A stretch of 64,000 nt of DNA from an uncultured Granulosicoccaceae bacterium (lineage in GTDB: Bacteria > Pseudomonadota > Gammaproteobacteria > Granulosicoccales > Granulosicoccaceae): assembly GCA_937922015.1 (NCBI GenBank), contig CAKZVB010000039.1:22712-86711 (forward strand). Reading direction: 5' to 3'. A model generated the notes under the pieces. The model worked only from the letters and a program-made list of their open reading frames with translations. It was not told the origin of the DNA and made no database searches. Both the position numbers and the translations under genes were made by a program. Within the stretch, counting starts at the first letter, position 1. Every line of letters starts with the position of its first letter. Shown here in pieces: positions 20,456-29,457 of this stretch.

Positions 20456-23014
20456 ATGAAAATAGACCATAAAAAATTTTCTAGAATTGCCTTTTCGGGC
20501 ATCCTAAGCGTAGCTGTTTTGCAGGGATGTACCAGTGAAGACCAGTCGTTACCGGCGAATGTCGACTACTCGGTGATCGAGGAGCTTAACGAACCCTACC
20601 AGCCCTTTGAGCCTGAACTTGGTGCTGCTGTACCCAATACCTCCGAACGCCGCATGGTGTCTGCCTCACTGCCCTACCCGCCTTTCAATCCACACGATAT
20701 AAAAACTGTAGGACCCGATGGCTGGCAAGATCGTGATCAGCTTCTCAACGCTGGAACCGGCGGTGTAAAATTTAATTTGATCTGGTCTCAGTGGCAACCC
20801 GAGGCTAACCTTAATCCAAATAATCCAAACACTTTTACCTACGATGGCAAGGTCTGGCTAATTTCATCAACGCGTGACAAAGAGATTCGATGGTACTCCG
20901 AGCGCGGTATGAAAGTCACCGCAGTTCTGTACGGCACTCCTGCATGGGCACGCCCGAAGAACACCGCAAAATTCGGTAGAAAAGTCCCCATTGTAGATGA
21001 CAAATTTATCGCCCCGGACAACCCGGAAGACTTTGCCAGATTTGCCGGAATGCTGGCAAAGCGATTTAACGGTGCTAACGGCAATGGTCGAATTGTCAAT
21101 TTTGTCATTCAAAATGAAGTCAACGCACTGGACTGGTATAACCCGGGTTGTGGAACCGACTCCGCACCTTGCACTATCGAGGATAGAATAGATTCATACG
21201 CCACAATCTTTAATCTCAGCTATGACAGAATAGTCGCAGAACAGCCGCACGCCAAAGTAATGTATTCATTCGATCACCACTTTGGTAAGGCCTATGTGAA
21301 CAACCAAAGATATTCCTCAGTACAAAGGTTTATAGAAGAGCTGGAACCCAAAGTAGGCGACAGAAAATGGAGGCTTGCCTACCACAGCTACCCGCCCGAC
21401 TTATTCAAGCCCGAATTCGGCCCGTACGACTATCCGAAAATCACTTTTGGCAATATTGGCATACTGGCAAGCTACCTAAGACAACGTTTTCCCGACAAGC
21501 CCTACACATGGGACATCCACCTGACTGAAAACGGCATAAACTCAAGCGCTCCTTCGTCTGAAGAAAAGATGAAAAGCCAGCTAAAAGTAGCCACCAGAAA
21601 CATACTGGGCACACCCGGCATTGAAACCTTCTATTATCACCGCCTTGTCGATCACCGTCAGGAAGGTAAATTCACACCAGGACTATTTAACGCTCAGAAG
21701 AAAGCAAAACAGGCCTGGCACACCTGGTCCGGCAACAATCTCTATAAGAGCAATCCGCCAAGACTGGACGATGGCTATGAAGTGTTACCTTATGTGAAAC
21801 TGGAACGCTCACTACATCCGCAGAAGGGCCATTGGGCTTCGAGCCGACAGGCACCTGCAGGTTATACTGCCGAAGCTTCATATCTACTGCTTCGCGAACC
21901 AGCGGACAATACGACGCTATTATTCGAATGCCACGACGCCGACACAAAAGGGACCTACATCAGTGCGGAGTTAAGCTGCGACGACAACCAGAATTTCGGA
22001 CCGGTCGGGTACATATTCAACTTCAACAATGCCACCAATAGCCGTGCCCCGCTGTATTCGATCAAACTTGCCCGTGACTATTTAATCAGCAAGTCTCCCA
22101 ACGAGGGCGGTGGAGAGGCAACTTTGCTAGGTTTTGTAGATACCACCAAGGTCCTGCAGCAAGCCGAACCTGAACATAATTTGTCATACTTCAACACCTC
22201 GGCTCAAAACAACAGTCAGACAAATTCCACGTCTGTAGCGACCGAAACAGTTCATAAGGAGTGGGGCAACTGCGACGGCGACGATGCAACTTCCTGTGCT
22301 TTTATAAATTTCGACAGCCAGCCCAATCAGACCCATACCCTCAGCTGTAGAAACGACTCTGCGGGTGATGCCTCGATTTTACTGAGCTATGGCAATAACA
22401 GGACTTCCTCACTGGAGAATATGGGACGCACCCGGGGTGGTACAGGCGCAGGTATCACCTACACCATTCCCATCATCATTGACGATGACGCCACCTGGGC
22501 AACTATCACTCTGCAAAGTGACACTGAAAGCACCCCTGAATGTGTAGTAATCTCCAGCGGTGGCCTGCAAATAGGTGCAGCTACCAGCAGTTCCAGCGGT
22601 GGTCTGCTCCATAACGGCAGCTTTGAAACTAATATTACTGACTGGCAGTTCTGCCAACCGGAAAGTTCGCAGTTAAACACCGATAACACTCACCAGGGGG
22701 CCACTGCTGCACAAATAAGTAACGGTAATTGCCTGTATCAGGAAGTCGAAATTGACCCTGGTTCCAGCTATATTGCCAGTTGTTTCGCGATCGCTGAAGA
22801 CGAAACGGGTCAGACTACCTTTAGATTTGCACTTGCAAACAATAGCTACCAGACACTGGTGGACAACGAACAACTGATTACCGGCAGCACCTGGAAAGAA
22901 TACTCGGCCACACTGACCGCACCCGAATTCAGTAAATATGCAGTTATTAGCGTTGTATCTTCAGATACCGCCAGTATCGACAGCTGCTCTATCAATCAAG
23001 TATCTAACGACTAA
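20456..23014 (+). CDS. Lipoprotein glycoside hydrolase-like (DUF5722-like TIM barrel) with C-terminal CBM4/9-like module
   Basis: Lipobox VLQGC; FVIQNEVNALDWYNPGC, TWDIHLTENGINSSAPSSEE; terminal LLHNGSFETNITDWQFC... carbohydrate-binding pattern. Confidence 0.7.
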   Translation: MKIDHKKFSRIAFSGILSVAVLQGCTSEDQSLPANVDYSVIEELNEPYQPFEPELGAAVPNTSERRMVSASLPYPPFNPHDIKTVGPDGWQDRDQLLNAGTGGVKFNLIWSQWQPEANLNPNNPNTFTYDGKVWLISSTRDKEIRWYSERGMKVTAVLYGTPAWARPKNTAKFGRKVPIVDDKFIAPDNPEDFARFAGMLAKRFNGANGNGRIVNFVIQNEVNALDWYNPGCGTDSAPCTIEDRIDSYATIFNLSYDRIVAEQPHAKVMYSFDHHFGKAYVNNQRYSSVQRFIEELEPKVGDRKWRLAYHSYPPDLFKPEFGPYDYPKITFGNIGILASYLRQRFPDKPYTWDIHLTENGINSSAPSSEEKMKSQLKVATRNILGTPGIETFYYHRLVDHRQEGKFTPGLFNAQKKAKQAWHTWSGNNLYKSNPPRLDDGYEVLPYVKLERSLHPQKGHWASSRQAPAGYTAEASYLLLREPADNTTLLFECHDADTKGTYISAELSCDDNQNFGPVGYIFNFNNATNSRAPLYSIKLARDYLISKSPNEGGGEATLLGFVDTTKVLQQAEPEHNLSYFNTSAQNNSQTNSTSVATETVHKEWGNCDGDDATSCAFINFDSQPNQTHTLSCRNDSAGDASILLSYGNNRTSSLENMGRTRGGTGAGITYTIPIIIDDDATWATITLQSDTESTPECVVISSGGLQIGAATSSSSGGLLHNGSFETNITDWQFCQPESSQLNTDNTHQGATAAQISNGNCLYQEVEIDPGSSYIASCFAIAEDETGQTTFRFALANNSYQTLVDNEQLITGSTWKEYSATLTAPEFSKYAVISVVSSDTASIDSCSINQVSND

Positions 23015-23029
23015 CAAAGTTGTACTTCC

Positions 23030-24004
23030 GTGAGTCCTCATCCCGTGAAACACCCTATGAGTATTAACAACCTGATCAACTATGGCGTCAAGACCATAAA
23101 CGACTCGTCCCCCTGCCCGACGCAGAACACACTGGTCGTTATTGGCGTTGCACGCGGCGGCACATCAATGATGGCCGGGGTGCTTTGGAAATTGAACGTT
23201 CAAATGCACGCCGCCAGACCGCCTATCTACGAAGATCTGCCAATTTCGAGGGCACTTGAGAAAGACTCGCCAACGGAAATAGAGAACATAATAGAGCAAT
23301 ACAACAGCTACGACCAATGGGCCTGGAAACGTCCGATGGCGATTGAACATTTAGCCAGTATCGAAAAGCAACTGAGAAACCCCAGATTCATTTTTGTGTT
23401 CCGTGATATTTTTGCCATCGCAAACCGAAATGCAATCTCAATGGAAAGCGAAACAATTCCTCTGATGAGCAAAGCGCTGCAACAATACAGCCGGGCTGTC
23501 GAGTTCCTGAGCCAAACCAGCTCTCCCTGTCTGATTTGTTCCAGTGAAAAAATGCTGCGCTACCCACAAGAGATTATTCAGTCAGTCGCGAAATTTTCAG
23601 GGCTTACACCCGACGCACAGACCATAGAGAAAGCTGTGCGATCCATCAACCCTGAGTCAGAAGCCTACCTTAAATCATCACGTTTGAACCGATCACACGG
23701 ACAGATAGGTTCGATTCAGAACAATACGATACGAGGCTGGGCTACATGGTGGTTCAAAGACGAACCGGCAGAGGTAGAAATTTATCTTGACGACACACTC
23801 TACACCACTGTGTGTGCCAACGAATTAAGACCACACTTGGCCGCTAAAAACAAAACCAGAGGAGGTCACTGCGGTTTTAGTGCTGAGATACCCGCCGATA
23901 AACTAGGAGTCGGCACTACCGTACGCGCAAAGATAAAATCCGACCTGATAGATCTTGATAACAGCCCGTGGACAATCTATCCAGCCAATAAGAAGGCATC
24001 ATAA
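23030..24004 (+). CDS. P-loop sulfotransferase-like protein with C-terminal 'GWA' beta domain; start may be 23057
   Basis: TLVVIGVARGGTSMMAGVLWKL PAPS-loop-like motif; FVFRDIFAIANRNAIS; C-terminal GQIGSIQNNTIRGWATWWFKDEPAEVEIYLDD. Confidence 0.7.
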   Translation: MSPHPVKHPMSINNLINYGVKTINDSSPCPTQNTLVVIGVARGGTSMMAGVLWKLNVQMHAARPPIYEDLPISRALEKDSPTEIENIIEQYNSYDQWAWKRPMAIEHLASIEKQLRNPRFIFVFRDIFAIANRNAISMESETIPLMSKALQQYSRAVEFLSQTSSPCLICSSEKMLRYPQEIIQSVAKFSGLTPDAQTIEKAVRSINPESEAYLKSSRLNRSHGQIGSIQNNTIRGWATWWFKDEPAEVEIYLDDTLYTTVCANELRPHLAAKNKTRGGHCGFSAEIPADKLGVGTTVRAKIKSDLIDLDNSPWTIYPANKKAS

Positions 24005-24089
24005 GCTCACGGTGTTGAGCCACTTGCCTTGCGGCTTTTTACATAGATATTCGGTCTATTTCATCTGTCACCTTGTGAATAATGTGGGT

Positions 24090-24265
24090 CAGGAGTCTGT
24101 GCTGTAGAAATCAGCGTGCGAGAACGCGCCATGCCGAGGGCGGCTTACGATCATTCGAGGCGAACCGTTGTACAATGACCCGTTAATCATCGATGATGAT
24201 TACCATCGCATCGGACGCACCGTCAGGGCGCGTACCCGGCAGCTGACGTTATGCCGCGCAGACTA
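24090..24265. mobile_element. MITE-like / long-palindrome repeat element, copy 2 (diverged)
   Basis: AGGAGTCTGTGCTGTAGAAATC...GAACGCGCCATGCCGAGGGCG...ACGATCATTCGAGGCG...CGCACCGTCAGGGCGC...GCCGCGCAGACTA aligns to copy 1 along its length. Confidence 0.75.
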
Positions 24266-24982
24266 ACGCTTGTACCAGAACCCGCAAAGTTTCTTAGAAT
24301 AGAATGCAAAAGGAATAAAAAGCAGCGCCATTTGCATGAGAAGTTGTGTATCACTATACCAATCATGCTTTCTAAGAGAAGTCACAATCGCCGGGGATTC
24401 AATTATCCTGAAATCCAACCCCTTCGATACGCCCCGTTTTTTTAATGCCCTTGAAAGCCAGATTTCTTCACTGGCATACAATTTCTCGTTGAATCCCCCT
24501 ACTGTTTCAAACACATCCCGCAGGCAATACACAAAGCACCCCGCCGCCAGCCCGAATCGAACAGACAAGCTATTCCACCAGCGTATTGCACGTTCTATTC
24601 GAGCCGTAGTCCCGGTATCCCCGGTAATGCATACTCCCCCGCCGACGCAGGATCCCGACTCCAGATTATCAAGCGCTGCAGTTAATATTTTTCCACTTAG
24701 ACAAGTGTCAGCATCAAGGAAGATCAGATAACGACCCCGGGCATGAAGTGCACCGGTATTGCGAGCCCTGGAGATCTGATTTACCGGCTCAAAAACAACT
24801 ACTGCGTTTGCTGCCCGTGCCAGCTCTTCTGTCCGGTCAGTGGAGTTGTTGTTTACCACAATAACCTCGCCAGTCAAACTGGTGGCCGCCATGGAGTGCG
24901 TTACATGTTCGAGCGTGTCAGCAATAAATGCTTCTTCATTAAAAGCGGGGATAATAATTGAGTAATCCGGGTAAGTTAGCAT
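24263..24982 (-). CDS. Glycosyltransferase family 2
   Basis: DYSIIIPAFNEEAFIADTLEHV, GEVIVVNNNSTDRTEELA, ARNTGALHARGRYLIFLDADT. Confidence 0.92.
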   Translation of the reverse strand: MLTYPDYSIIIPAFNEEAFIADTLEHVTHSMAATSLTGEVIVVNNNSTDRTEELARAANAVVVFEPVNQISRARNTGALHARGRYLIFLDADTCLSGKILTAALDNLESGSCVGGGVCITGDTGTTARIERAIRWWNSLSVRFGLAAGCFVYCLRDVFETVGGFNEKLYASEEIWLSRALKKRGVSKGLDFRIIESPAIVTSLRKHDWYSDTQLLMQMALLFIPFAFYSKKLCGFWYKR

Positions 24983-25172
24983 GATAAATTTGCCAAAGTC
25001 TGGTATGCGGGAATATCGTTATTATATCCTGCTCGTGAAACTTAAAACCGGTTAGTTCGGGCAGCCACAGCTGCCCGGATTATACTACCGGTATTATCGT
25101 CCGGAGTACTCAATCTCACCCATAGACTGAGACGCTGAAATCGACGTAACGTGCGAGCGGAGAAGACTTGAA

Positions 25173-25433
25173 ATGACAGTAAACCCCGGCCTGTATCTGC
25201 ATTACAAAGGCGGCCTCTATGTGGTGCTATCGTCTGCCACACACACCGAAACAGGCGAAAATCTAGTGATCTATTTCAGTAAAGACAACTCTACGCACTG
25301 GTGGGCACGTCCGGCATCACACTTCCAGGAGCATATAGAGAAAAACAACACGCTGATTCCCCGATTCAGATTTATAAGAAAACTAAACAACCTGGAAATA
25401 CAGTATTTCAAACAAATAGAAAACAACTCATGA
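25173..25433 (+). CDS. DUF1653-domain protein
   Basis: GLYLHYKGGLYVVLSSATHTETGENLVIYF...WARPASHFQEHI pattern of DUF1653. Confidence 0.8.
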   Translation: MTVNPGLYLHYKGGLYVVLSSATHTETGENLVIYFSKDNSTHWWARPASHFQEHIEKNNTLIPRFRFIRKLNNLEIQYFKQIENNS

Positions 25434-25667
25434 TATTGTTTAGCATGCTATTTCCAGGCAACTTTCAATTATTTGCTCAATGACAATCAAGCCAACAATT
25501 CTCATTGCGAATAAAATTTCCGTTGTTTGGTGGCGCAAGGACCCAGAGGAAAATCAAGGACCACTTGACTTAAAAACCCGGACTAATAGTCTCTGACTTT
25601 CAAAGGACTGTCATATTTAAAATAGGGATACCACAACGCCAAAGGTATTCTATTTTTTGCGCGTTAT

Positions 25668-27068
25668 ATGTTGAGAGTTGTCGTGGAAATATACAAATCA
25701 CACAGTCGTTTTTACCATCGAACGCTCAGTAGAATCGAACAAAACTACATTACACCAAAAGACACTTGTTTCGTTTTTGTGCAGCACTCGTTTCTGCCCA
25801 GCCTTAATTTCTTCGAGTCCATAGAAAATAAAATCGGTGCCATCATCCCCAAACGCAGCTCGGCAAAAAGCAACCCCGAAATAGTAAGCCTGCTAAAGAA
25901 CAGATTCCCCGGCAAAGTTCATGATCAGGTTACACGGTCAACGTTACAAAACAACGACTACGCAGTCGATTTTTTAAAAAACGTCACCACCGGACGCCCT
26001 TTTGCCATACTGGAGTACGGTGGGTATTTCGCCCCCGCCGCACAGGCAATTTCAAACGACGCCGTATTGCGTAAGACTCTGAAAGGGTTTGTGGAAGGCA
26101 CTGAGAACGGCATCAGAGGATCAGATGATAACAATACAATAGGCTATCAGGAGATAGCAGCCAGGCTCAATCACCCGGTGGTATCAAAGTCGCGTTCGCG
26201 AATCAAAAGCATTATGGATATCGAAATCGGCCCGGCCATTGTTCAGGCAACCGACACTATCATCAGGCGAAATCTGGGCTGTAGCCTTAGACACCTTAGA
26301 GGCAACATCGGGGTAATAGGGCTTGGTGGTATTGGCCTCGGTATACTGACCTCATTAAACAAAGACCACATAAAACCTCTTATCTTTGACACAGATCTGG
26401 CCGTTATGGCGTCACTTGCCAACCTGCAAAACTATATAGTCTCACAACACCAGATACTGAGTTCCTGCGAAATACTGTTTTTGAATACCGGCAGCTGTTT
26501 TTTGTCCAGCGCACCCGCTTTGCTCAACACAATAAAAGACAATGTCATACTGGTACTTTGCACATCCGGAGATGTGGAAGGCGGTATTCCACAACTCATC
26601 AGCAACGGCCTGATCACTTTAATCAACGCTGAAAGCAACAATGACATAGCTGTGTATTCCACAGTGGCTGGAAAGAAACTTCGAATTGCCCTGGGATCAG
26701 ATGGCGTTGGACAAGCACCAAACATGTCGCTTAAAGATGGTTCGGCTTCACCCGCAAATCTTATGTCGGATATGGAGTTTTGTGCCATCGGCGATTATCT
26801 GGCCTGCGCAGACACACAGCTGGAACCCGGTAGAATACATAGCCCCCCAAAGGCTGTCGAAGACATCATCCTCGCTGAATGGCTGCGCGAGTTTTATCCT
26901 CAAAGCATCGCCACCAAAACACCGCCAGATGACTCTCATGGCAAGCTGTCGGGAATTGACACTGCCCCTGCTCCCCTTACTGGCACACCAACTGACGCAC
27001 GACGACCGGGTGGGAAGTCAACCGGGACCCGGGATAAATCAAACAAAAACACAAACCCGGTCTGCTGA
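25668..27068 (+). CDS. S-adenosyl-L-homocysteine hydrolase-like NAD-binding protein (divergent)
   Basis: Rossmann GNIGVIGLGGIGLG; preceding SKSRSRIKSIMDIEIGPAIVQATDTIIRRN and GFVEGTENGIRG blocks positionally resemble SAHH. Confidence 0.55.
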   Translation: MLRVVVEIYKSHSRFYHRTLSRIEQNYITPKDTCFVFVQHSFLPSLNFFESIENKIGAIIPKRSSAKSNPEIVSLLKNRFPGKVHDQVTRSTLQNNDYAVDFLKNVTTGRPFAILEYGGYFAPAAQAISNDAVLRKTLKGFVEGTENGIRGSDDNNTIGYQEIAARLNHPVVSKSRSRIKSIMDIEIGPAIVQATDTIIRRNLGCSLRHLRGNIGVIGLGGIGLGILTSLNKDHIKPLIFDTDLAVMASLANLQNYIVSQHQILSSCEILFLNTGSCFLSSAPALLNTIKDNVILVLCTSGDVEGGIPQLISNGLITLINAESNNDIAVYSTVAGKKLRIALGSDGVGQAPNMSLKDGSASPANLMSDMEFCAIGDYLACADTQLEPGRIHSPPKAVEDIILAEWLREFYPQSIATKTPPDDSHGKLSGIDTAPAPLTGTPTDARRPGGKSTGTRDKSNKNTNPVC

Positions 27069-27294
27069 TAAAAACACAACGCCCTGGTTACAATGCTGGT
27101 TTACAAATCCGGGTCACATCAATCTGGCCACCTTCAATATTTAAAAACGCTTCATGTAATTTCGCAGCAGACTGGCATGGATGAATTTCCAGCGCAAAAC
27201 CGGCTTTGCCCGGTAATAAGTACTGCATCTCGCCGCAATAGTGCCTTCGCCACCGCTGCCATGTACACTAGACTGCTCAACCAGGAGCAAGGCG

Positions 27295-27810
27295 ATGACA
27301 TCAAACACTGAAAAAGCGATTCTGGCCGGAGGATGTTTTTGGGGCATGGAAGACCTCATCCGAAAACAACCCGGCATTTTATCAACCCGGGTCGGATACA
27401 CGGGCGGCGACGTTGCAAATGCTACCTACCGGAACCACGGCACCCACGCTGAAGGGATAGAAATCATATTTGATACCGGCGAGACCAGCTATAGGGCGGT
27501 ACTCGAATTCTTTTTTCAAATTCACGACCCGACAACACCGATGCGACAAGGCAACGACACCGGCCCAAGCTATCGTTCCGCAATATATTTTATGTCCGAG
27601 ACACAGAAAAATGTCGCTATAGACACCATCGCCGACGTTGACGCATCCGGACTCTGGCCCGGCAAAGTTGTCACTGAAGTCGAGCCGGCCAGCGACTTCT
27701 GGGAAGCAGAACCGGAACACCAGAACTATCTGGAAAAATTTCCCACAGGCTATACCTGCCACTTTATACGCCCGGACTGGGTATTGCCAAAGCGCACTGA
27801 AAAAGCATAG
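27295..27810 (+). CDS. msrA: Peptide-methionine (S)-S-oxide reductase
   Basis: [58 protein letters not shown]. Confidence 0.96.
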   Translation: MTSNTEKAILAGGCFWGMEDLIRKQPGILSTRVGYTGGDVANATYRNHGTHAEGIEIIFDTGETSYRAVLEFFFQIHDPTTPMRQGNDTGPSYRSAIYFMSETQKNVAIDTIADVDASGLWPGKVVTEVEPASDFWEAEPEHQNYLEKFPTGYTCHFIRPDWVLPKRTEKA

Positions 27811-27873
27811 AAAAATTGCAGCACAGGGGTTGCCTGCGACCACAGGCAGGCTGACTCTTCAACGCGGGTTGTT

Positions 27874-28044
27874 TTGCTTATTACAAAACCACTGCTCCTG
27901 TGCCTGACATTCTCCACGGCTCTCATTCCGGCCTGGTCAGCTGAAGTCTGCCAGCCACAGCAGCACAGCAAACTGCCCGGACCGGGAATATCACTTCAAA
28001 CCAAAAACGAACAACATACCAATCCTCATGCCTGCGACAAGTGA
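27874..28044 (+). CDS. Possible short secreted protein (TTG start), below the 60-aa ORF-track cutoff
   Basis: LLITKPLLLCLTFSTALIPAWSA|EVCQPQQHSKLPGPGISLQTKNEQHTNPHACDK*; signal-peptide-like N-terminus, but no ATG or strong RBS. Confidence 0.3.
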   Translation: MLITKPLLLCLTFSTALIPAWSAEVCQPQQHSKLPGPGISLQTKNEQHTNPHACDK

Positions 28045-28114
28045 CATCGAATAAGTTGACCTTGAAATTGAGATCGAACACACTTGCCTCACGACCCAAA
28101 AGCGAGAACCACCA

Positions 28115-28975
28115 GTGTTATACGAATCACCACAAACGACCGAAGACGCGGTCGAGCTTTTATCAAAATCAAAAGGCAAGGTTCACGTACTGGCCGGCGG
28201 TTCAGACTTGCTGGTACGCATGAAAGGGGGATATATCGAACCCGATGTTGTCATTGACATCAAACGCATCAAGTCAATGAACACCATCAAAAAAACCGCT
28301 GACGGATTTTTAATCGGCGCTGCGGTTTCATGCGCCAGAATGGCTGACCATCAGGCGCTGTGCAAAGCATGGCCCGGTGTCGTGGAAGCAGCCAGTCTTA
28401 TCGGCTCTGATCAAATTCAGGGTCGTTGCACCATGGCAGGCAATATGTGCAATGCATCTCCCGCTGCCGACAGCGTCCCGGCAATGATCGCCGCTGAAGC
28501 GTGGGCGCTTGTACAAGGCCCCAGGGGTGAGCGTTGGGTTCTGGTCGAGAAAATCGCCAAAGCACCGGGAGTCACCACACTTCGCAAAGGCGAAGTCGTC
28601 GAGGCAATACTGCTGCCTCCGAAATACAAAAAATCCGGTGACGCCTACCTGCGATTTACACCACGGACCGAGATGGATATCGCAGTCGTCAGCGCCGCTG
28701 TCAATCTAACCCTCGGCGCAAAAGGAGTGATCACAGATGCCCGTGTAGCGTTGGGCGCCGTCGGGCCCAAAGCAATGCTGGTAAAACCCGCCGCCAAAGC
28801 CATCGTCGGCACAACGCTGGACGACGCTGCACTGGCAAAACTCGCTGCCGCGGCCGCTGCCGCCTGCGATCCAATAGACGATAAACGCGGCACTATCCAG
28901 TTTAGAACCAAAGTTGCGCAGGTGCTTGCCAAACGCGCGGCAAAAATAGCGTACCAACGCGCCGGGGGTAAGTAA
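28115..28975 (+). CDS. Xanthine dehydrogenase family FAD-binding (medium) subunit
   Basis: VHVLAGGSDLLVRMKGG, QIQGRCTMAGNMCNASPAAD. Confidence 0.92.
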   Translation: MLYESPQTTEDAVELLSKSKGKVHVLAGGSDLLVRMKGGYIEPDVVIDIKRIKSMNTIKKTADGFLIGAAVSCARMADHQALCKAWPGVVEAASLIGSDQIQGRCTMAGNMCNASPAADSVPAMIAAEAWALVQGPRGERWVLVEKIAKAPGVTTLRKGEVVEAILLPPKYKKSGDAYLRFTPRTEMDIAVVSAAVNLTLGAKGVITDARVALGAVGPKAMLVKPAAKAIVGTTLDDAALAKLAAAAAAACDPIDDKRGTIQFRTKVAQVLAKRAAKIAYQRAGGK

Positions 28976-29457
28976 TGTCAGTTCTTGTCAACTCTACAAT
29001 CAATGGCGACAACGTCAGTTTTTCATGCGACGCCGATGAAACGTTAATGGACGCGCTGCGAAATCGCGTCGGTTTAAAGGGCGTTAAAGAGGGCTGTGGC
29101 ACTGGTGACTGCGGCGCTTGCAGCATTCGCCTTGATGGCGCACTGGTATGTTCCTGTCTGGTACTCGGTGCCGAGGCCGAAGGTCGCACGGTAGAAACGG
29201 TAGAAGGCATGAGCAACGGTGCGGAACTACATGTTCTGCAAACCAAGTTCCTTGAACATGCAGCGCTACAGTGTGGAATCTGCACACCCGGCTTTTTGAT
29301 AGCAGCTCAAACCCTGCTCGAAAAAAACCCGAGTCCGACCGAGACCGAGATCCGCTACGCACTGGCGGGCAACCTTTGCCGCTGCACCGGTTACGACAAA
29401 ATTGTGCGCGCCGTCCAGGACGCCGCCGTTGTGATGAAAAAAGGCCGCAAAAAATGA
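28975..29457 (+). CDS. Xanthine dehydrogenase family 2Fe-2S (small) subunit
   Basis: GVKEGCGTGDCGACSI and QCGICTPGFLIAAQTLL...GNLCRCTGY motifs. Confidence 0.95.
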   Translation: MSVLVNSTINGDNVSFSCDADETLMDALRNRVGLKGVKEGCGTGDCGACSIRLDGALVCSCLVLGAEAEGRTVETVEGMSNGAELHVLQTKFLEHAALQCGICTPGFLIAAQTLLEKNPSPTETEIRYALAGNLCRCTGYDKIVRAVQDAAVVMKKGRKK

